Below are positions 7,958-17,328 of a stretch of DNA of 64,000 bases, one piece after another. The DNA lies in contig NZ_CABPSH010000003.1 of the NCBI RefSeq assembly GCF_902459725.1, forward strand, positions 1 through 64,000, in the 5' to 3' direction. Origin of the DNA: Pandoraea eparura. GTDB taxonomy: Bacteria > Pseudomonadota > Gammaproteobacteria > Burkholderiales > Burkholderiaceae. Under the pieces are notes generated by a model. It made no database searches and had not been told where the DNA came from. It saw nothing but the letters and a program-made list of their open reading frames with translations. Position 1 is the stretch's first letter. Each line of letters begins with the position of its first letter. A program made the position numbers and the translations under genes.

Positions 7958-9049
7958 ATGGCCCACGAGTCCCCATACAACGTGTCTCGCGCGCTGGTTC
8001 TTGGCGCAACCGGTGGCATCGGTGGCGAAGTCGCGCGTCAATTGCTCGCCGCCGGCTGGCATGTGCGCGCCTTGCGTCGCGGCGGCGCGCCGCATGTCGG
8101 CGCATCGCCCAACGGCATTGAGTGGCGCGACGGCGACGCTATGCACACGAGTGATGTGTTGGCGGCGGCGCGGGACTGCGAGGTGATCGTGCACGCCGTC
8201 AATCCGCCCGGATATCGCCACTGGGACACACAAGTGATGCCGATGCTCGAGAACACGCTCGCGGCCGCTACCCTGAACGGCGCCACCATCGTCCTGCCCG
8301 GCACGGTCTACAACTATGGCCCCGAGACATTCCCCGTCTTGCACGATGACGCCCCGCAGCACCCGCGCACCCGCAAAGGACGCATTCGCGCGACGATGGA
8401 AGGCCGTCTGCGCGACGCAAGCCGCAAGGGTGTGCGCACGATCATCGTGCGCGCGGGTGACTTCTTCGGTCCGCAGGCGGGTAATAGCTGGTTTGGGCAA
8501 GGGCTGGTGAAGCCGGGTCGCACCACGCGCGTCGTCCGGGTGCCCAACGCGCATGGCGTGGGTCATCAATGGTCTTACCTGCCCGACGTTGGGCGCGCGA
8601 TGGTCATGCTCATCGAGCGCCGCCACACCCTCGACGACTTCGCCAACTTCCACATGGCCGGCCATTGGGACACCGACGGTACGCAGATGGCTGCCGCGAT
8701 CGCTCGCGTCATGGCGCAACATGGCGTCGACGTGACGACGCGACGATTCCCGTGGTGGCTCGTCTGGGCAGCGTCGCCCTTCGTCACGACACTGCGCGAG
8801 CTGCGTGAAATGCGTTACCTTTGGAGGCAATCGGTGCGCATGGATAACACGCGACTCGTCGCCACCCTAGGGCAGGAACCACACACTCCGCTGGATGTCG
8901 CGATCGGTGCCACGCTCGAAGGACTCGGATGCTTGCCGGGCGGACCGCACTCGGACCGCTCGGTCCGATCGAGCGCCGCTCAAGGCACCAGCCAATGGAT
9001 GCCGGGCGTGGCGGGCGCCATCGGCGACGCCCGCGCCCGCGACGACTAA
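7958..9049 (+). CDS. NAD(P)-dependent epimerase/dehydratase family protein
   Basis: 363 residues. The Rossmann motif GATGGIGGEVA lies near 16-26, and a YNYGPE segment (about 117-122) is typical of extended SDR proteins of the NAD-dependent epimerase type. The ATG is preceded by GAGGAG. The last 40 or so residues are polar and probably disordered. The gene is divergent from the LysR gene and its stop overlaps the stop of the following minus-strand gene. Substrate not predictable. Confidence 0.8.
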   Translation: MAHESPYNVSRALVLGATGGIGGEVARQLLAAGWHVRALRRGGAPHVGASPNGIEWRDGDAMHTSDVLAAARDCEVIVHAVNPPGYRHWDTQVMPMLENTLAAATLNGATIVLPGTVYNYGPETFPVLHDDAPQHPRTRKGRIRATMEGRLRDASRKGVRTIIVRAGDFFGPQAGNSWFGQGLVKPGRTTRVVRVPNAHGVGHQWSYLPDVGRAMVMLIERRHTLDDFANFHMAGHWDTDGTQMAAAIARVMAQHGVDVTTRRFPWWLVWAASPFVTTLRELREMRYLWRQSVRMDNTRLVATLGQEPHTPLDVAIGATLEGLGCLPGGPHSDRSVRSSAAQGTSQWMPGVAGAIGDARARDD

Positions 9050-9972
9050 GCCTTGCGCGCGAGAATGCCGAGGATGACGGCGTCGCGCTCGGCTTCGAGC
9101 CGCGCATTGCTCCGTCCGGCCAGTTCGTCGTCGACGCCGGCAGCGATGCGCGCCTTGAGGTCGTCCGTCAGCACCGGCGCGCCGAGATCCGCCCACCACG
9201 ACTCGATGGGCGGGCCGAGATGCTCCAGCATATGCGCGATCCCCCCTGCACCGCCAGACAGGTGAAGGTTCACGAACGGACCGAAGGCCGCCCAGCGCAA
9301 GCCCGGACCGTAGGCGATCGCGTCGTCGATGTCGGCCACCGAGGCCACGCCGGTGTCAACCAGGTGCATCGCTTCACGCCAAAGCGCCGCCTGCAGCCGG
9401 TTCGCGATGTGCCCCTTGACCTCCTTCTTCACATGGATCGCTCGTTTGCCGATGGCACGGTAGAACTGCATCGCCGTGTCGATGGCGGCCTGCGAGGACC
9501 GCTCGCCGCCGATGACCTCGACCAGCGGAATCAAATGCGGTGGATTGAACGGATGCCCGAGCACCACGCGCTCCGGATGGGCACACACCGACTGAACGCG
9601 GCTCATCAGCAGTCCCGAGGAACTCGACGCGATCACCACGGACGCGGGCAAGGCAGCGTCCATCTTGCGAAAGAGATCCTGCTTGAGGTCCTCGCGCTCG
9701 GGGCCGCTTTCCTGCACGAAGTCGGCGCCGGCCAGGGCGGCGTCGAGCGTGTCGTGAAACGTCAGCGCGTCGCGCGAGGCGCCTGGGCTCAGGCCGATCC
9801 GCGTCAGCGTCGGCCAGTGCGCCTCGAGCGCCTCGCGCAAGCGCTCGCGGGCGCCCGGCGCCGGATCCCAGGCGTTCACTCGCAGACCGCGCGCCACGAA
9901 GTAAGCGGCCCAACTGGCGCCAATGACGCCCGTGCCGATGACCGCGACCTGTTCGATGTTGTCGTATTTCAC
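9046..9972 (-). CDS. 3-hydroxyacyl-CoA dehydrogenase / L-carnitine dehydrogenase family protein
   Basis: 308 residues from a GTG start at 9972 with GGAG 6 bases upstream. The longer open frame lacks family-like sequence. The N-terminal NAD-binding motif VAVIGTGVIGASWAAYF is followed by QESGPERE and by GHPFNPPHLIPLVEVIGG, which is diagnostic of the 3-hydroxyacyl-CoA dehydrogenase superfamily. The length matches single-function L-carnitine/3-hydroxyacyl dehydrogenases rather than the large FadB/FadJ proteins. It probably oxidises a hydroxyl next to a carboxyl or CoA ester. It converges on the epimerase gene with overlapping stops. Confidence 0.82.
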   Translation of the reverse strand: MKYDNIEQVAVIGTGVIGASWAAYFVARGLRVNAWDPAPGARERLREALEAHWPTLTRIGLSPGASRDALTFHDTLDAALAGADFVQESGPEREDLKQDLFRKMDAALPASVVIASSSSGLLMSRVQSVCAHPERVVLGHPFNPPHLIPLVEVIGGERSSQAAIDTAMQFYRAIGKRAIHVKKEVKGHIANRLQAALWREAMHLVDTGVASVADIDDAIAYGPGLRWAAFGPFVNLHLSGGAGGIAHMLEHLGPPIESWWADLGAPVLTDDLKARIAAGVDDELAGRSNARLEAERDAVILGILARKA

Positions 9973-10088
9973 ATTCGTCTCCGTAAGGATGGGGATGGAA
10001 GGGGCTAGCGTGCTGCATGAATGACGCGTCGGGTGCGCATCGCGGATCGCACGCGCACGGGCAGACGGCGCATTCGGGGCGCGCGCGC

Positions 10089-10117
10089 TTGAGCTGTCAC
10101 ACACACCGTACTATAGT
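10089..10117 (+). promoter_or_regulatory. Sigma-70 promoter for the FRG-domain gene
   Basis: TTGAGC (10089-10094) and TATAGT (10112-10117) are separated by exactly 17 bp. The -10 box matches the TATAAT consensus at 5 of 6 positions and the -35 box matches TTGACA at 4 of 6. Transcription would start near 10124, about 80 bases before the proposed start codon. Confidence 0.55.
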
Positions 10118-10206
10118 GGCCGACGCCATGCATCGCTCGCGCCACCATGGCGCGCGCCCCCAACGGCATGGCGGCGTTGCACGCTCACTCAAGGATTTCG
10201 CCCACT

Positions 10207-10992
10207 ATGGACACCACCGTCGTCGAGAGCTGGAAGGATTTCATGGCGTTGTCCTCCCGCTTCGAAGGCTGGGCCTTTCGCGGGCAGCAGGACGCGCGTT
10301 GGCATCTGCAGAGTTCGCTCTCGCGGTATCTGCATGCCTATGTGGCGGACAAGGAACAGTGGCGCAGCCGTGAGGCACGCGCCATCCGCATCTTCCGGCG
10401 CAAGGCGCACAACCATGTCCCCTGGCCCGACCTGCTGCACGACGACCTGCGCTGCCTTGGACTGATGCAACACCACGGCGCGCCCACCCGGCTGCTGGAC
10501 TTCACGAAATCGCCATTCGTCGCCGCATTTTTCGCCCTGGAGCGCGCCACGAGCGATTCGGCCATTTTTGCGCTCAACACCCCCGCGCTTTACGACGACC
10601 GCGCCCGTCCGCGCCATGCGCCGTGGCTGACCCGCGACACGATCGATCCGCGCGTCAAGGGGAACATGGCGAAGTACTTTCTCGGCAACGACAACGAGGT
10701 GGTCTGGTTCGGCGAGCCGGAAGAAATGGACGGCCGCCTGATCGCACAATCCGGCACGTTCGTGGTGCCGGGCGTGATCGACCGTCCGATGCATCGCATT
10801 CTCGACGGCTATGAGAGCGACGAACCGCTGCTGCGCAAGATCGTGCTGCCGCTCGCGCTGCGCGCGGACGCGATGAAATGGCTGTACCGGATGAACGTCA
10901 CGAACGCGTCGCTGTTCCCGGACCTGGACGGCCTTGCCCGCTCGATCGCCGTCGAAATCGAAATGGTCTGGCCGACGCAGACGCTGGGATGA
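10207..10992 (+). CDS. FRG-domain protein
   Basis: 261 residues from the ATG at 10207. An in-frame ATG at 10147 would add 20 residues; AAGGAT about 10 bases before 10207 favours the shorter form. The FRG domain is clear: GWAFRGQQ (22-29), then LGLMQHHGAPTRLLDFTKSP (84-103), which matches the family block ending in TRLLDWTxSP. The domain is widespread in bacteria and phages, often stands alone, and its biochemistry is unsettled as far as I know. It sits between a dehydrogenase and a diguanylate cyclase with its own promoter, so context gives no pathway. Confidence 0.85.
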   Translation: MDTTVVESWKDFMALSSRFEGWAFRGQQDARWHLQSSLSRYLHAYVADKEQWRSREARAIRIFRRKAHNHVPWPDLLHDDLRCLGLMQHHGAPTRLLDFTKSPFVAAFFALERATSDSAIFALNTPALYDDRARPRHAPWLTRDTIDPRVKGNMAKYFLGNDNEVVWFGEPEEMDGRLIAQSGTFVVPGVIDRPMHRILDGYESDEPLLRKIVLPLALRADAMKWLYRMNVTNASLFPDLDGLARSIAVEIEMVWPTQTLG

Positions 10993-11017
10993 TGGCCCCG
11001 AGGGCGTGACGCACGCG

Positions 11018-12418
11018 TCAGATCAGACGCCGCAAAAAACTGGCCTCGCCGGATTTGCGCGCGGACTTGTTCGCATACATGCGCTGGTCGGCCACGCGGA
11101 TGAGCTCGCTCATCGATTCGCCGTCGTCCGGAAATACCGCGACGCCAACACTCACACGCACGCTCAGACTGGCATCGTTCACGGAGATGACCTGCTCGAT
11201 CTCGGCGCGCAGACGCGTGACCGCAAAGTCGATTCGCTCCACGACTTCCGCATCCTGAACAATGGCGACGAACTCGTCGCCCGAGTGGCGCGCCACGAAG
11301 CCGCATCCCGTGACCCCGGACTTCATGCGCTGGCCGATCTCCTTGAGCAGCAAGTCGCCGACCGCGTGCCCCAGGCTGTCGTTCACGCCCTTGAAGCCGT
11401 CGATATCGGCGAACAGGAGCGCCAGCTTTGCATTGGTGCGCTGGGCACGGCGCACGGCCTCGCTCGCGAACTCGCCAAACGTGCGGCGGTTCGGTAATCC
11501 GGTCAGCTCATCGAATCGCGCCGCTTTGTAGAGATCGTCGATCAGTTGCTTTCGCTCGATGGCCAATGCAGTCTGGTCGCAGACGAACGCCAGCAGCCGT
11601 TGTGCGGCCTCGGCCTGCAACGCACCGGCAGGACCATAGAGCATGAGCGTGCCCACCGCGCGCCGCGCCGTATGCATCGACAGAATCGCCAGCGCCTGCT
11701 TGCCGGGCTCGACAAGCGTGTCCGGCGCCAACGGCTCGGCACACACGTGCGGGATCGATTGCCCCGCCCCGTCGATCGGCGCGGCTTCGATCAGGTGCCA
11801 CAGGGTTCCCTGCGCTTGCGTGGCCTGCGTCGACAGGCGCTGCGCCTGCGGCCAGTCGAGCAAGGGAATGGCAGCACTGTCGCGATACTGATACGCCTTT
11901 TCCCAGGTCGACAACTCGGCATCGCAAGTCGCCACGACGATGGCTTCGATCGGGAACAGCGTGGACAGCGTGTCGTGGACCGCCTTGCAGAGGGAGCGAA
12001 TATCGGCGGCGTCATGGGCCGCTTCGGAAATCGAGTAGGTCGCGCGCTGCAACGCTTCGGCCTGTTTCTTGGCCGACACGTCCCGTGCCACGCCAATGCG
12101 CAGTTCGTGGTCTTCGGACCAGCGGGCCGACCACATGATATGGACGTAATGACCGTCCTTGTGAATATAGCGATTCTCGAAACCGATCCGGGGCAGTCCC
12201 GCCATCACGAACTTTGACTCTTCGATCGTGCGCTCGCGGTCTTCTTTCGCCACGAAGTCGATCATCGAGCGCCCCAGCAAGTCCTGCGGCGCGTAACCGA
12301 GAATGGGTTCGCAGGCCGGACTCACATAGACGAGAGTGCCTGCCCTGTTGACGAGAAATACGGCGTCCAGCAGCAACGCCATACAGCTTGCCAGGACGTC
12401 TTTTGTTACGAATTCCAT
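11018..12418 (-). CDS. PAS-GAF-GGDEF protein (putative diguanylate cyclase)
   Basis: 466 residues from the ATG at 12418. A PAS domain (about 10-120) ends in a PAC-type segment RIGVARDVSAKKQAE. A GAF-like domain follows (about 135-285), then the GGDEF domain (about 300-460) with FDELTGLPNRR and the active-site loop RHSGDEF (377-383). The loop is SGDEF rather than GGDEF, a variant that can retain activity. The RxxD inhibitory site expected five residues upstream is absent. Product would be c-di-GMP, which could feed the PilZ domain of BcsA encoded elsewhere in the window. A TATACT-like -10 box lies at 12454-12449. Confidence 0.88.
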   Translation of the reverse strand: MEFVTKDVLASCMALLLDAVFLVNRAGTLVYVSPACEPILGYAPQDLLGRSMIDFVAKEDRERTIEESKFVMAGLPRIGFENRYIHKDGHYVHIMWSARWSEDHELRIGVARDVSAKKQAEALQRATYSISEAAHDAADIRSLCKAVHDTLSTLFPIEAIVVATCDAELSTWEKAYQYRDSAAIPLLDWPQAQRLSTQATQAQGTLWHLIEAAPIDGAGQSIPHVCAEPLAPDTLVEPGKQALAILSMHTARRAVGTLMLYGPAGALQAEAAQRLLAFVCDQTALAIERKQLIDDLYKAARFDELTGLPNRRTFGEFASEAVRRAQRTNAKLALLFADIDGFKGVNDSLGHAVGDLLLKEIGQRMKSGVTGCGFVARHSGDEFVAIVQDAEVVERIDFAVTRLRAEIEQVISVNDASLSVRVSVGVAVFPDDGESMSELIRVADQRMYANKSARKSGEASFLRRLI

Positions 12419-12540
12419 GTATTTCGAACGGACACGAAGCCTCCGCGCAGTATAAGGCAATCTCAATATGTGAGTATTTCATTACCTTGACGACGCAACA
12501 CTTGCGATCGCTTCCCCGCCGCCCTACGGCCCTACGTCAC

Positions 12541-12789
12541 TCAAAAGATCAGTTGTTTTACCCACCCCGGCGCTGCGATATTCGCCCTGCATTCCGCCCG
12601 AACGTTCTGGCACGCCATCTCGTATTCGCTACGCAGCAGCTTGATCCTCGCCGCGACGAGGTGCCGGAATGTCAACTCGCGTTCGCTGAATCCCACCCGG
12701 TCCTCATATCTCGTACCGTCGGGCAGTGCGCCACGAATTTCGTAATACGTCACGCCTTCACGCGAATACTTCACGACTTTGGCTGCCAT
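12541..12789 (-). CDS. Small hypothetical protein
   Basis: 82 residues from the ATG at 12789. The frame stays open upstream to a TTG at 12885 without a good ribosome site. The sequence is mixed alpha/beta-like (VVKYSREGVTYYEIRG, then a charged helix around RELTFRHLVAARIKLLRSEYEMACQ without stretches of Arg/His/Gln typical of antisense frames), so it is probably a real gene. It is soluble, with no signal. I do not recognise the family. It lies between the GGDEF gene and a terminator, on the same strand. Confidence 0.45.
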   Translation of the reverse strand: MAAKVVKYSREGVTYYEIRGALPDGTRYEDRVGFSERELTFRHLVAARIKLLRSEYEMACQNVRAECRANIAAPGWVKQLIF

Positions 12790-12897
12790 CTTGTCCCAAT
12801 ACTCTTCAGTTTTCCCCGCCCCGGTGCGCCCCGTATGGTTATGTGTTTCCAGGGTGCGCAGTCGATTGTCACTTGACGGATTCAAATTGGCAACCGC

Positions 12898-12930
12898 GAA
12901 AATTCACCCCGTGGTGGCAGCACCACGGGG
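12898..12930 (-). terminator. Rho-independent terminator downstream of the chemoreceptor gene
   Basis: CCCCGTGGTG (12907-12916) and CACCACGGGG (12921-12930) form a perfect 10-bp GC-rich stem closed by a 4-base loop. On the minus strand it is followed by TGAATTTTCG. It would end the transcript of the minus-strand chemoreceptor gene, whose stop is about 155 bp upstream. Confidence 0.7.
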
Positions 12931-13084
12931 CGTTTGCGGCGATCCGGCGATAGCGGAACGCCAATTTTCGATAAAATGAATGGGATCGCGAATGAAAAGA
13001 CGCTTCAAATTCGCTTCGCGTGGATTCCGGGGCGATCGACGCAAATTGAGCCTCACTGGGAAGCCCTTGAGGGATCGCGCGGAA

Positions 13085-14746
13085 TCAGGCGGCTGCGCGA
13101 TGTGCGCGCAGCGTCGCCATGCCGCTATCACCGAGGGGCAGCGCACTCCCCGCCAACGCCCCTCTCGGGGCACGCGGCGTCATGCCCAGGCTGGCGCTGC
13201 CGTCGCGTTCCACTCGGAATTTCGCGGTTTCGTTGACCAGTTCTGCGGCCTGCTGACGCAGGTGGTCTGCCGCGGCCGCGGCCTGTTCCACCAGTGCGGC
13301 GTTCTGCTGCGTTACCTGATCCATCTGCGTGACGGCCTGCCCGACCTGCTCGATGCCGCGCGCCTGGTCGTCGCTCGCCGCGGCGATCTCGGCGATCAGC
13401 TCGCTCACGCGCTTCACCGACACCACGATCTGATCCATCGTGCGACCGGCCACTTCCACGCGCGACGTCCCATCCTCGACCTGTTGCACCGACGCCGCGA
13501 TCAATTCGCGAATGTCCTTGGCGGTACCCGCCGAGCGCTGGGCGAGCGTGCGCACTTCGCCGGCCACCACGGCAAAGCCGCGGCCCTGCTCGCCCGCGCG
13601 TGCCGCTTCCACGGCCGCGTTGAGCGCGAGAATATTGGTCTGGAACGCAATGCCTTCGATGGCCGTGATCATGTCGCTCATGCGTGCCGATGCGCTGGCC
13701 ATCGCCTGCATCGTCTCGACGACGGCCCGCACGCTCTGCGCGCCCGCATCGGCCACACCGGTTGCCTCGTGCGACAGACGTCGCGCCTCCATCGCATGTT
13801 CGACGTTCTGACGCACGGTCGAGGTCAGTTCTTCCATCGACGCGGCCGTTTCTTCGAGCGATGCGGCCTGCTCTTCGGTGCGCTGCGACAAGTCGGTATT
13901 GCCTTGCGCAATTTCGCGCGCCGCGTTGTCGATCGCCCCTGACGCGCCCTGAATATTGCGCACGAGGTGGCCGAGTTGTTCGACGGCCATGTCGAGTGCA
14001 TTCGCCATCTGGCCGATCTCGTCGGCGCGCTCGGCGCTCACGCGATGCGTCAGGTCGCCGCGGGCGAGCGCCGACGCGCCTTGCACGGCAGCGCGCACCG
14101 GGCGCGTGACCGAGCGCGTAATCGCCACCGCGGATACGACGGAAAGCGCGATCGACGCCAGCATCGTCGCGAGCAACCAAAGCCTCGCGGACGCGTACGC
14201 GGCGGTCGCGTCGCCGGCTTCCTTCGCGCTGACCACCTTGCCAACCTCCATCAAGCCGTCGAGGGGCGCGAAGTACGCCACCTGGACCTTTTGCAGCGGT
14301 CCCATCAGCTCGGTCTTGGCTTCGGCAAAATTGCCGCTACGAACGAGCGCCACGACCGCGTCGAGCCGCTTTCCGTAGTCCGCATTCGTGTCGGCCAGCG
14401 TACGGTAGAGCGCCCTGCCCTTGTCCGTGTAGAAGATCGTCGCCATGCCCGCGATGCTCTTGTTGTTGGCCTGGCGCAGTTCGTCGATCTTGGCCAGACG
14501 GGCATCGAGTTGTGTGTTGTCTTCGGACATCACGATATCGCGCAGGAGCACGGCAACGTGCGCCGCGCGATCCTTCAGGCCATGAAATTCAAGAATCTTG
14601 TGGTTCAGGTCGGAAACGATGAGCTGGGTATTCGTATCCATGGTCGCCATTTTCGTCACGGCCACCACGGCCACGACCAACAGCATGAATACATTGATGG
14701 AAAAGGCGGCGGCGAGCCGTTTGCTGATACTCAGGTTCTTGAACAT
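13085..14746 (-). CDS. Methyl-accepting chemotaxis protein (Tar-like)
   Basis: 553 residues. A short cytoplasmic N-terminus, membrane segment at about 10-32, a periplasmic four-helix-bundle sensor (about 33-188), a second membrane segment (about 190-212), a HAMP domain beginning [16 protein letters not shown], and a long coiled-coil signalling domain. The hairpin tip [22 protein letters not shown] is nearly invariant in the family. It relays ligand binding to CheA/CheW at the cell pole. The C-terminus lacks an NWETF-type CheR-docking pentapeptide. No other chemotaxis gene is adjacent. Confidence 0.93.
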   Translation of the reverse strand: MFKNLSISKRLAAAFSINVFMLLVVAVVAVTKMATMDTNTQLIVSDLNHKILEFHGLKDRAAHVAVLLRDIVMSEDNTQLDARLAKIDELRQANNKSIAGMATIFYTDKGRALYRTLADTNADYGKRLDAVVALVRSGNFAEAKTELMGPLQKVQVAYFAPLDGLMEVGKVVSAKEAGDATAAYASARLWLLATMLASIALSVVSAVAITRSVTRPVRAAVQGASALARGDLTHRVSAERADEIGQMANALDMAVEQLGHLVRNIQGASGAIDNAAREIAQGNTDLSQRTEEQAASLEETAASMEELTSTVRQNVEHAMEARRLSHEATGVADAGAQSVRAVVETMQAMASASARMSDMITAIEGIAFQTNILALNAAVEAARAGEQGRGFAVVAGEVRTLAQRSAGTAKDIRELIAASVQQVEDGTSRVEVAGRTMDQIVVSVKRVSELIAEIAAASDDQARGIEQVGQAVTQMDQVTQQNAALVEQAAAAADHLRQQAAELVNETAKFRVERDGSASLGMTPRAPRGALAGSALPLGDSGMATLRAHRAAA

Positions 14747-14981
14747 TGCCTTGCGCGCGTTAAGCGATTCGTCCTGCGGTGTTGTCGTCGGTCCAGCCCG
14801 CTGCCGGCAAACCTGGCAGGCCAGCGTCTCTCTCGGTACCTCTGAGGAGATTTAACGAGTCCTTTCGACAAAACTTGAGCGTCTGCGCGACGAAATCGCA
14901 GAAACGCCGGGTTTAAGGGTAATCTTGTCCATCGGCCGATCCGGGATCCACCCTGCGCCATCTCCCTTTCCCTCATCTCTC

Positions 14982-15908
14982 ATGGACCGAATCGATGCCA
15001 TGAAAGTCTTCGTCGCCATCGTCGACGAAGGAAGCCTTGCCAGTGCGGCCCGGCGCCTCGGGCGCTCGGCCGCGGCGGTAAGCCGCGCCATCGGCTATCT
15101 CGAAGCGCATACCGGCACGGCACTGCTCCATCGCACGACGCGCTCGGTCAAACTGAGCGCGGCGGGTGAGCGCTATGCCGCCGCGTGCCGGCGCATTCTG
15201 CTCGATCTGGACGAAGCCGACGTGATCGCCGCCGGTGAGCGCTCCGCCCCACGCGGCCTGCTTACCGTTTCCGCACCGCTCGCCGCCGGTGAAACGTTCC
15301 TGCGCGAAATCGTGGACGCCTTCATCGAACGCTATCCGGAAGTCGTCGTCCGCCTGCAGTTGAGCGACCTGCCCGTGAGTCTGATCGACGAGGGCATCGA
15401 TGTCGCGATGCGCGTCGCCCATCTGCCTGACTCTTCGCTCATCGCCACTCACGTAGGTGAGGTTCGGCGAATCGTTGCCGCCGCGCCCGCTTACCTGGCA
15501 ACCCACGATCCCATCGACACGCCCGCCGATCTCGCGAAACAGCAGATCGTGTCCATGACGTACTTCGGCATCGACTCGTGGCGTTTCCCCGCCACGGGAC
15601 GCGGTTCTGTACCGCAGGTCGTACAGTTCACGCCGCGACTCGTCGTCAATTCGATTCGGGCCGCGATTGCCTCGGTCGTCGCGGGACACGGCGTGGCGCG
15701 AATGTTGACGTATCACATCGTCGATGAAATGGAGCGCGGCACGCTGCGCATCGTTTTGCAGGACTATGAACACCCCCCCATGCCGGTTCACCTCATCACG
15801 CCGCAAGGACGGTTGGCGGTGCCCAAGGTGCGCGCCTTCGTCGACTTCGCGGTGCCGCGTCTGCGCCGACATTTCTCGCGCGTGCACAAGCTGGCTGGCC
15901 AGGCCTGA
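14982..15908 (+). CDS. LysR-family transcriptional regulator
   Basis: 308 residues from the ATG at 14982; the frame upstream lacks family sequence. The N-terminal helix-turn-helix contains VAIVDEGSLASAARRLGRSAAAVSRAI, followed by the effector-binding domain. The pattern belongs to the DsdC/PA0477-like LysR subgroup that starts with MDRIDAMKVFV. The same-strand YbfB/YjiJ-type MFS transporter follows 178 bp later and is a plausible target. Confidence 0.9.
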   Translation: MDRIDAMKVFVAIVDEGSLASAARRLGRSAAAVSRAIGYLEAHTGTALLHRTTRSVKLSAAGERYAAACRRILLDLDEADVIAAGERSAPRGLLTVSAPLAAGETFLREIVDAFIERYPEVVVRLQLSDLPVSLIDEGIDVAMRVAHLPDSSLIATHVGEVRRIVAAAPAYLATHDPIDTPADLAKQQIVSMTYFGIDSWRFPATGRGSVPQVVQFTPRLVVNSIRAAIASVVAGHGVARMLTYHIVDEMERGTLRIVLQDYEHPPMPVHLITPQGRLAVPKVRAFVDFAVPRLRRHFSRVHKLAGQA

Positions 15909-16086
15909 CGCGTGAGCGATGCCGATGGCCGGTGCCACGCGCCCATGGCATTGTTACGCCGCGCGGAAGAATGACTTCCGAGACGTGGTCGTTCCCCGGC
16001 GCGCCGCCACGCCCTAGACTGACTCCATCGCGGTTACGCCTCGCGCCGATCGACGCCAAGGCTAACGCGCCGCTTCCGGAGTCATC

Positions 16087-17328
16087 ATGTCCCAATTCGT
16101 CCTCGGCAGTCCAACGACTGCCGCCTTCAACACCTGGCGCGCCACCCTGTCGGCCGCCTGTGCCAGCCTCATCGGCATCGGGTTTGCCCGCTTCGCCTAT
16201 ACCGCGCTGTTGCCCGCGATCATTGGCGCGCACTGGTTCTCGCCTGCCACGGCGGCATATCTTGGCGCGGCCAATCTCGGGGGCTATCTGGCCGGCGCGT
16301 TGGGGGCTCGCGTGCTTGCCCGCCACGCCGCAAATGTCACGATCCTGCGCACCATGATGCTGGTGGCCGTCGTCGCGTTCTTCGCTTGCGCCTGGCCCCT
16401 CTCGTTCGTCTGGTTTTTCGCGTGGCGGTTCGCCTCGGGGTTCGCGGGTGGCGTATTGATGGTGACGGCAGCACCGTCGGTGCTGGCACATGTGCCCCCA
16501 TCGCGCCGAGGCATCGTGAGCGGTGCAATTTTCGCTGGCCTCGGACTGGGGATCGCCGCGTCGGGCACACTCGTGCCGTTGCTGTTACGTGTGGGGCTGG
16601 GGGAGACATGGCGCGGCCTGGGCATGCTTTCGCTGGTCCTTACGGCGGTGGCGTGGCGCGGTTGGCCCGACGGCAGTCCCGTGCCAACGGCTGCCAGCAC
16701 CACGGCGCATACCCGGCTCGCGCCCGTCAGTCCGCTGGCGCTGCGATCGCTCTATGTCGAATACGCGTTGAACGCCGTCGCACTCGTGCCGCACATGATT
16801 TTCCTGGTCGACTATGTCGCACGCGGGCTCGGCAAGGGACTCGACGCCGGGGCGAACTATTGGGTGCTGTACGGACTCGGGGCGATCGTCGGGCCGCTCT
16901 TTGTCGGACATCTCGCCGATCGGATCGGCTTTGCGCGGGCCTTGCGCGTCGCCTATGTCGCGCAGTTGTGTGCCGTGCTGCTGCCGGTGCTCGGCCTCGG
17001 CATGCCAGCCCTGATGGTCTCCAGCGTGGTGATGGGCGCTTTCACCCCGGGCATCGTGCCGCTGGTGCTCGGACGCGTGAACGAATTGCTCGCCCATCAT
17101 CCCGCCCGACAAAAACCCGCCTGGAGTACCGCCACGACCAGCTTCGCCACGTTGCAGGCCGGTGCCGCCTATGGGCTGTCGTTCCTCTTCGCCGCAACGT
17201 CGGGGAACTATTCGCTGCTGTTCATTGTGGGCGGCACGGCCATGGCGACCGGGCTGCTGGTCAACGTGACCTCCGCCCGGCTTGCACTCCATTTTCCGGG
17301 CGACACGCCGAACGCACGCCGGAAGTAG
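16087..17328 (+). CDS. MFS transporter, YbfB/YjiJ family
   Basis: 413 residues with about 12 hydrophobic membrane segments. The N-terminus (ASLIGIGFARFAYTALLPAII) is characteristic of the YbfB/YjiJ family of major facilitator proteins, whose substrates are mostly undefined. Loop residues such as GHLADRIGFARA correspond to the conserved MFS loop motif. It follows a LysR gene that may regulate it. The last 121 bp are antisense to the 3' end of the AraC gene, so the two coding regions overlap tail to tail. Confidence 0.88.
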   Translation: MSQFVLGSPTTAAFNTWRATLSAACASLIGIGFARFAYTALLPAIIGAHWFSPATAAYLGAANLGGYLAGALGARVLARHAANVTILRTMMLVAVVAFFACAWPLSFVWFFAWRFASGFAGGVLMVTAAPSVLAHVPPSRRGIVSGAIFAGLGLGIAASGTLVPLLLRVGLGETWRGLGMLSLVLTAVAWRGWPDGSPVPTAASTTAHTRLAPVSPLALRSLYVEYALNAVALVPHMIFLVDYVARGLGKGLDAGANYWVLYGLGAIVGPLFVGHLADRIGFARALRVAYVAQLCAVLLPVLGLGMPALMVSSVVMGAFTPGIVPLVLGRVNELLAHHPARQKPAWSTATTSFATLQAGAAYGLSFLFAATSGNYSLLFIVGGTAMATGLLVNVTSARLALHFPGDTPNARRK

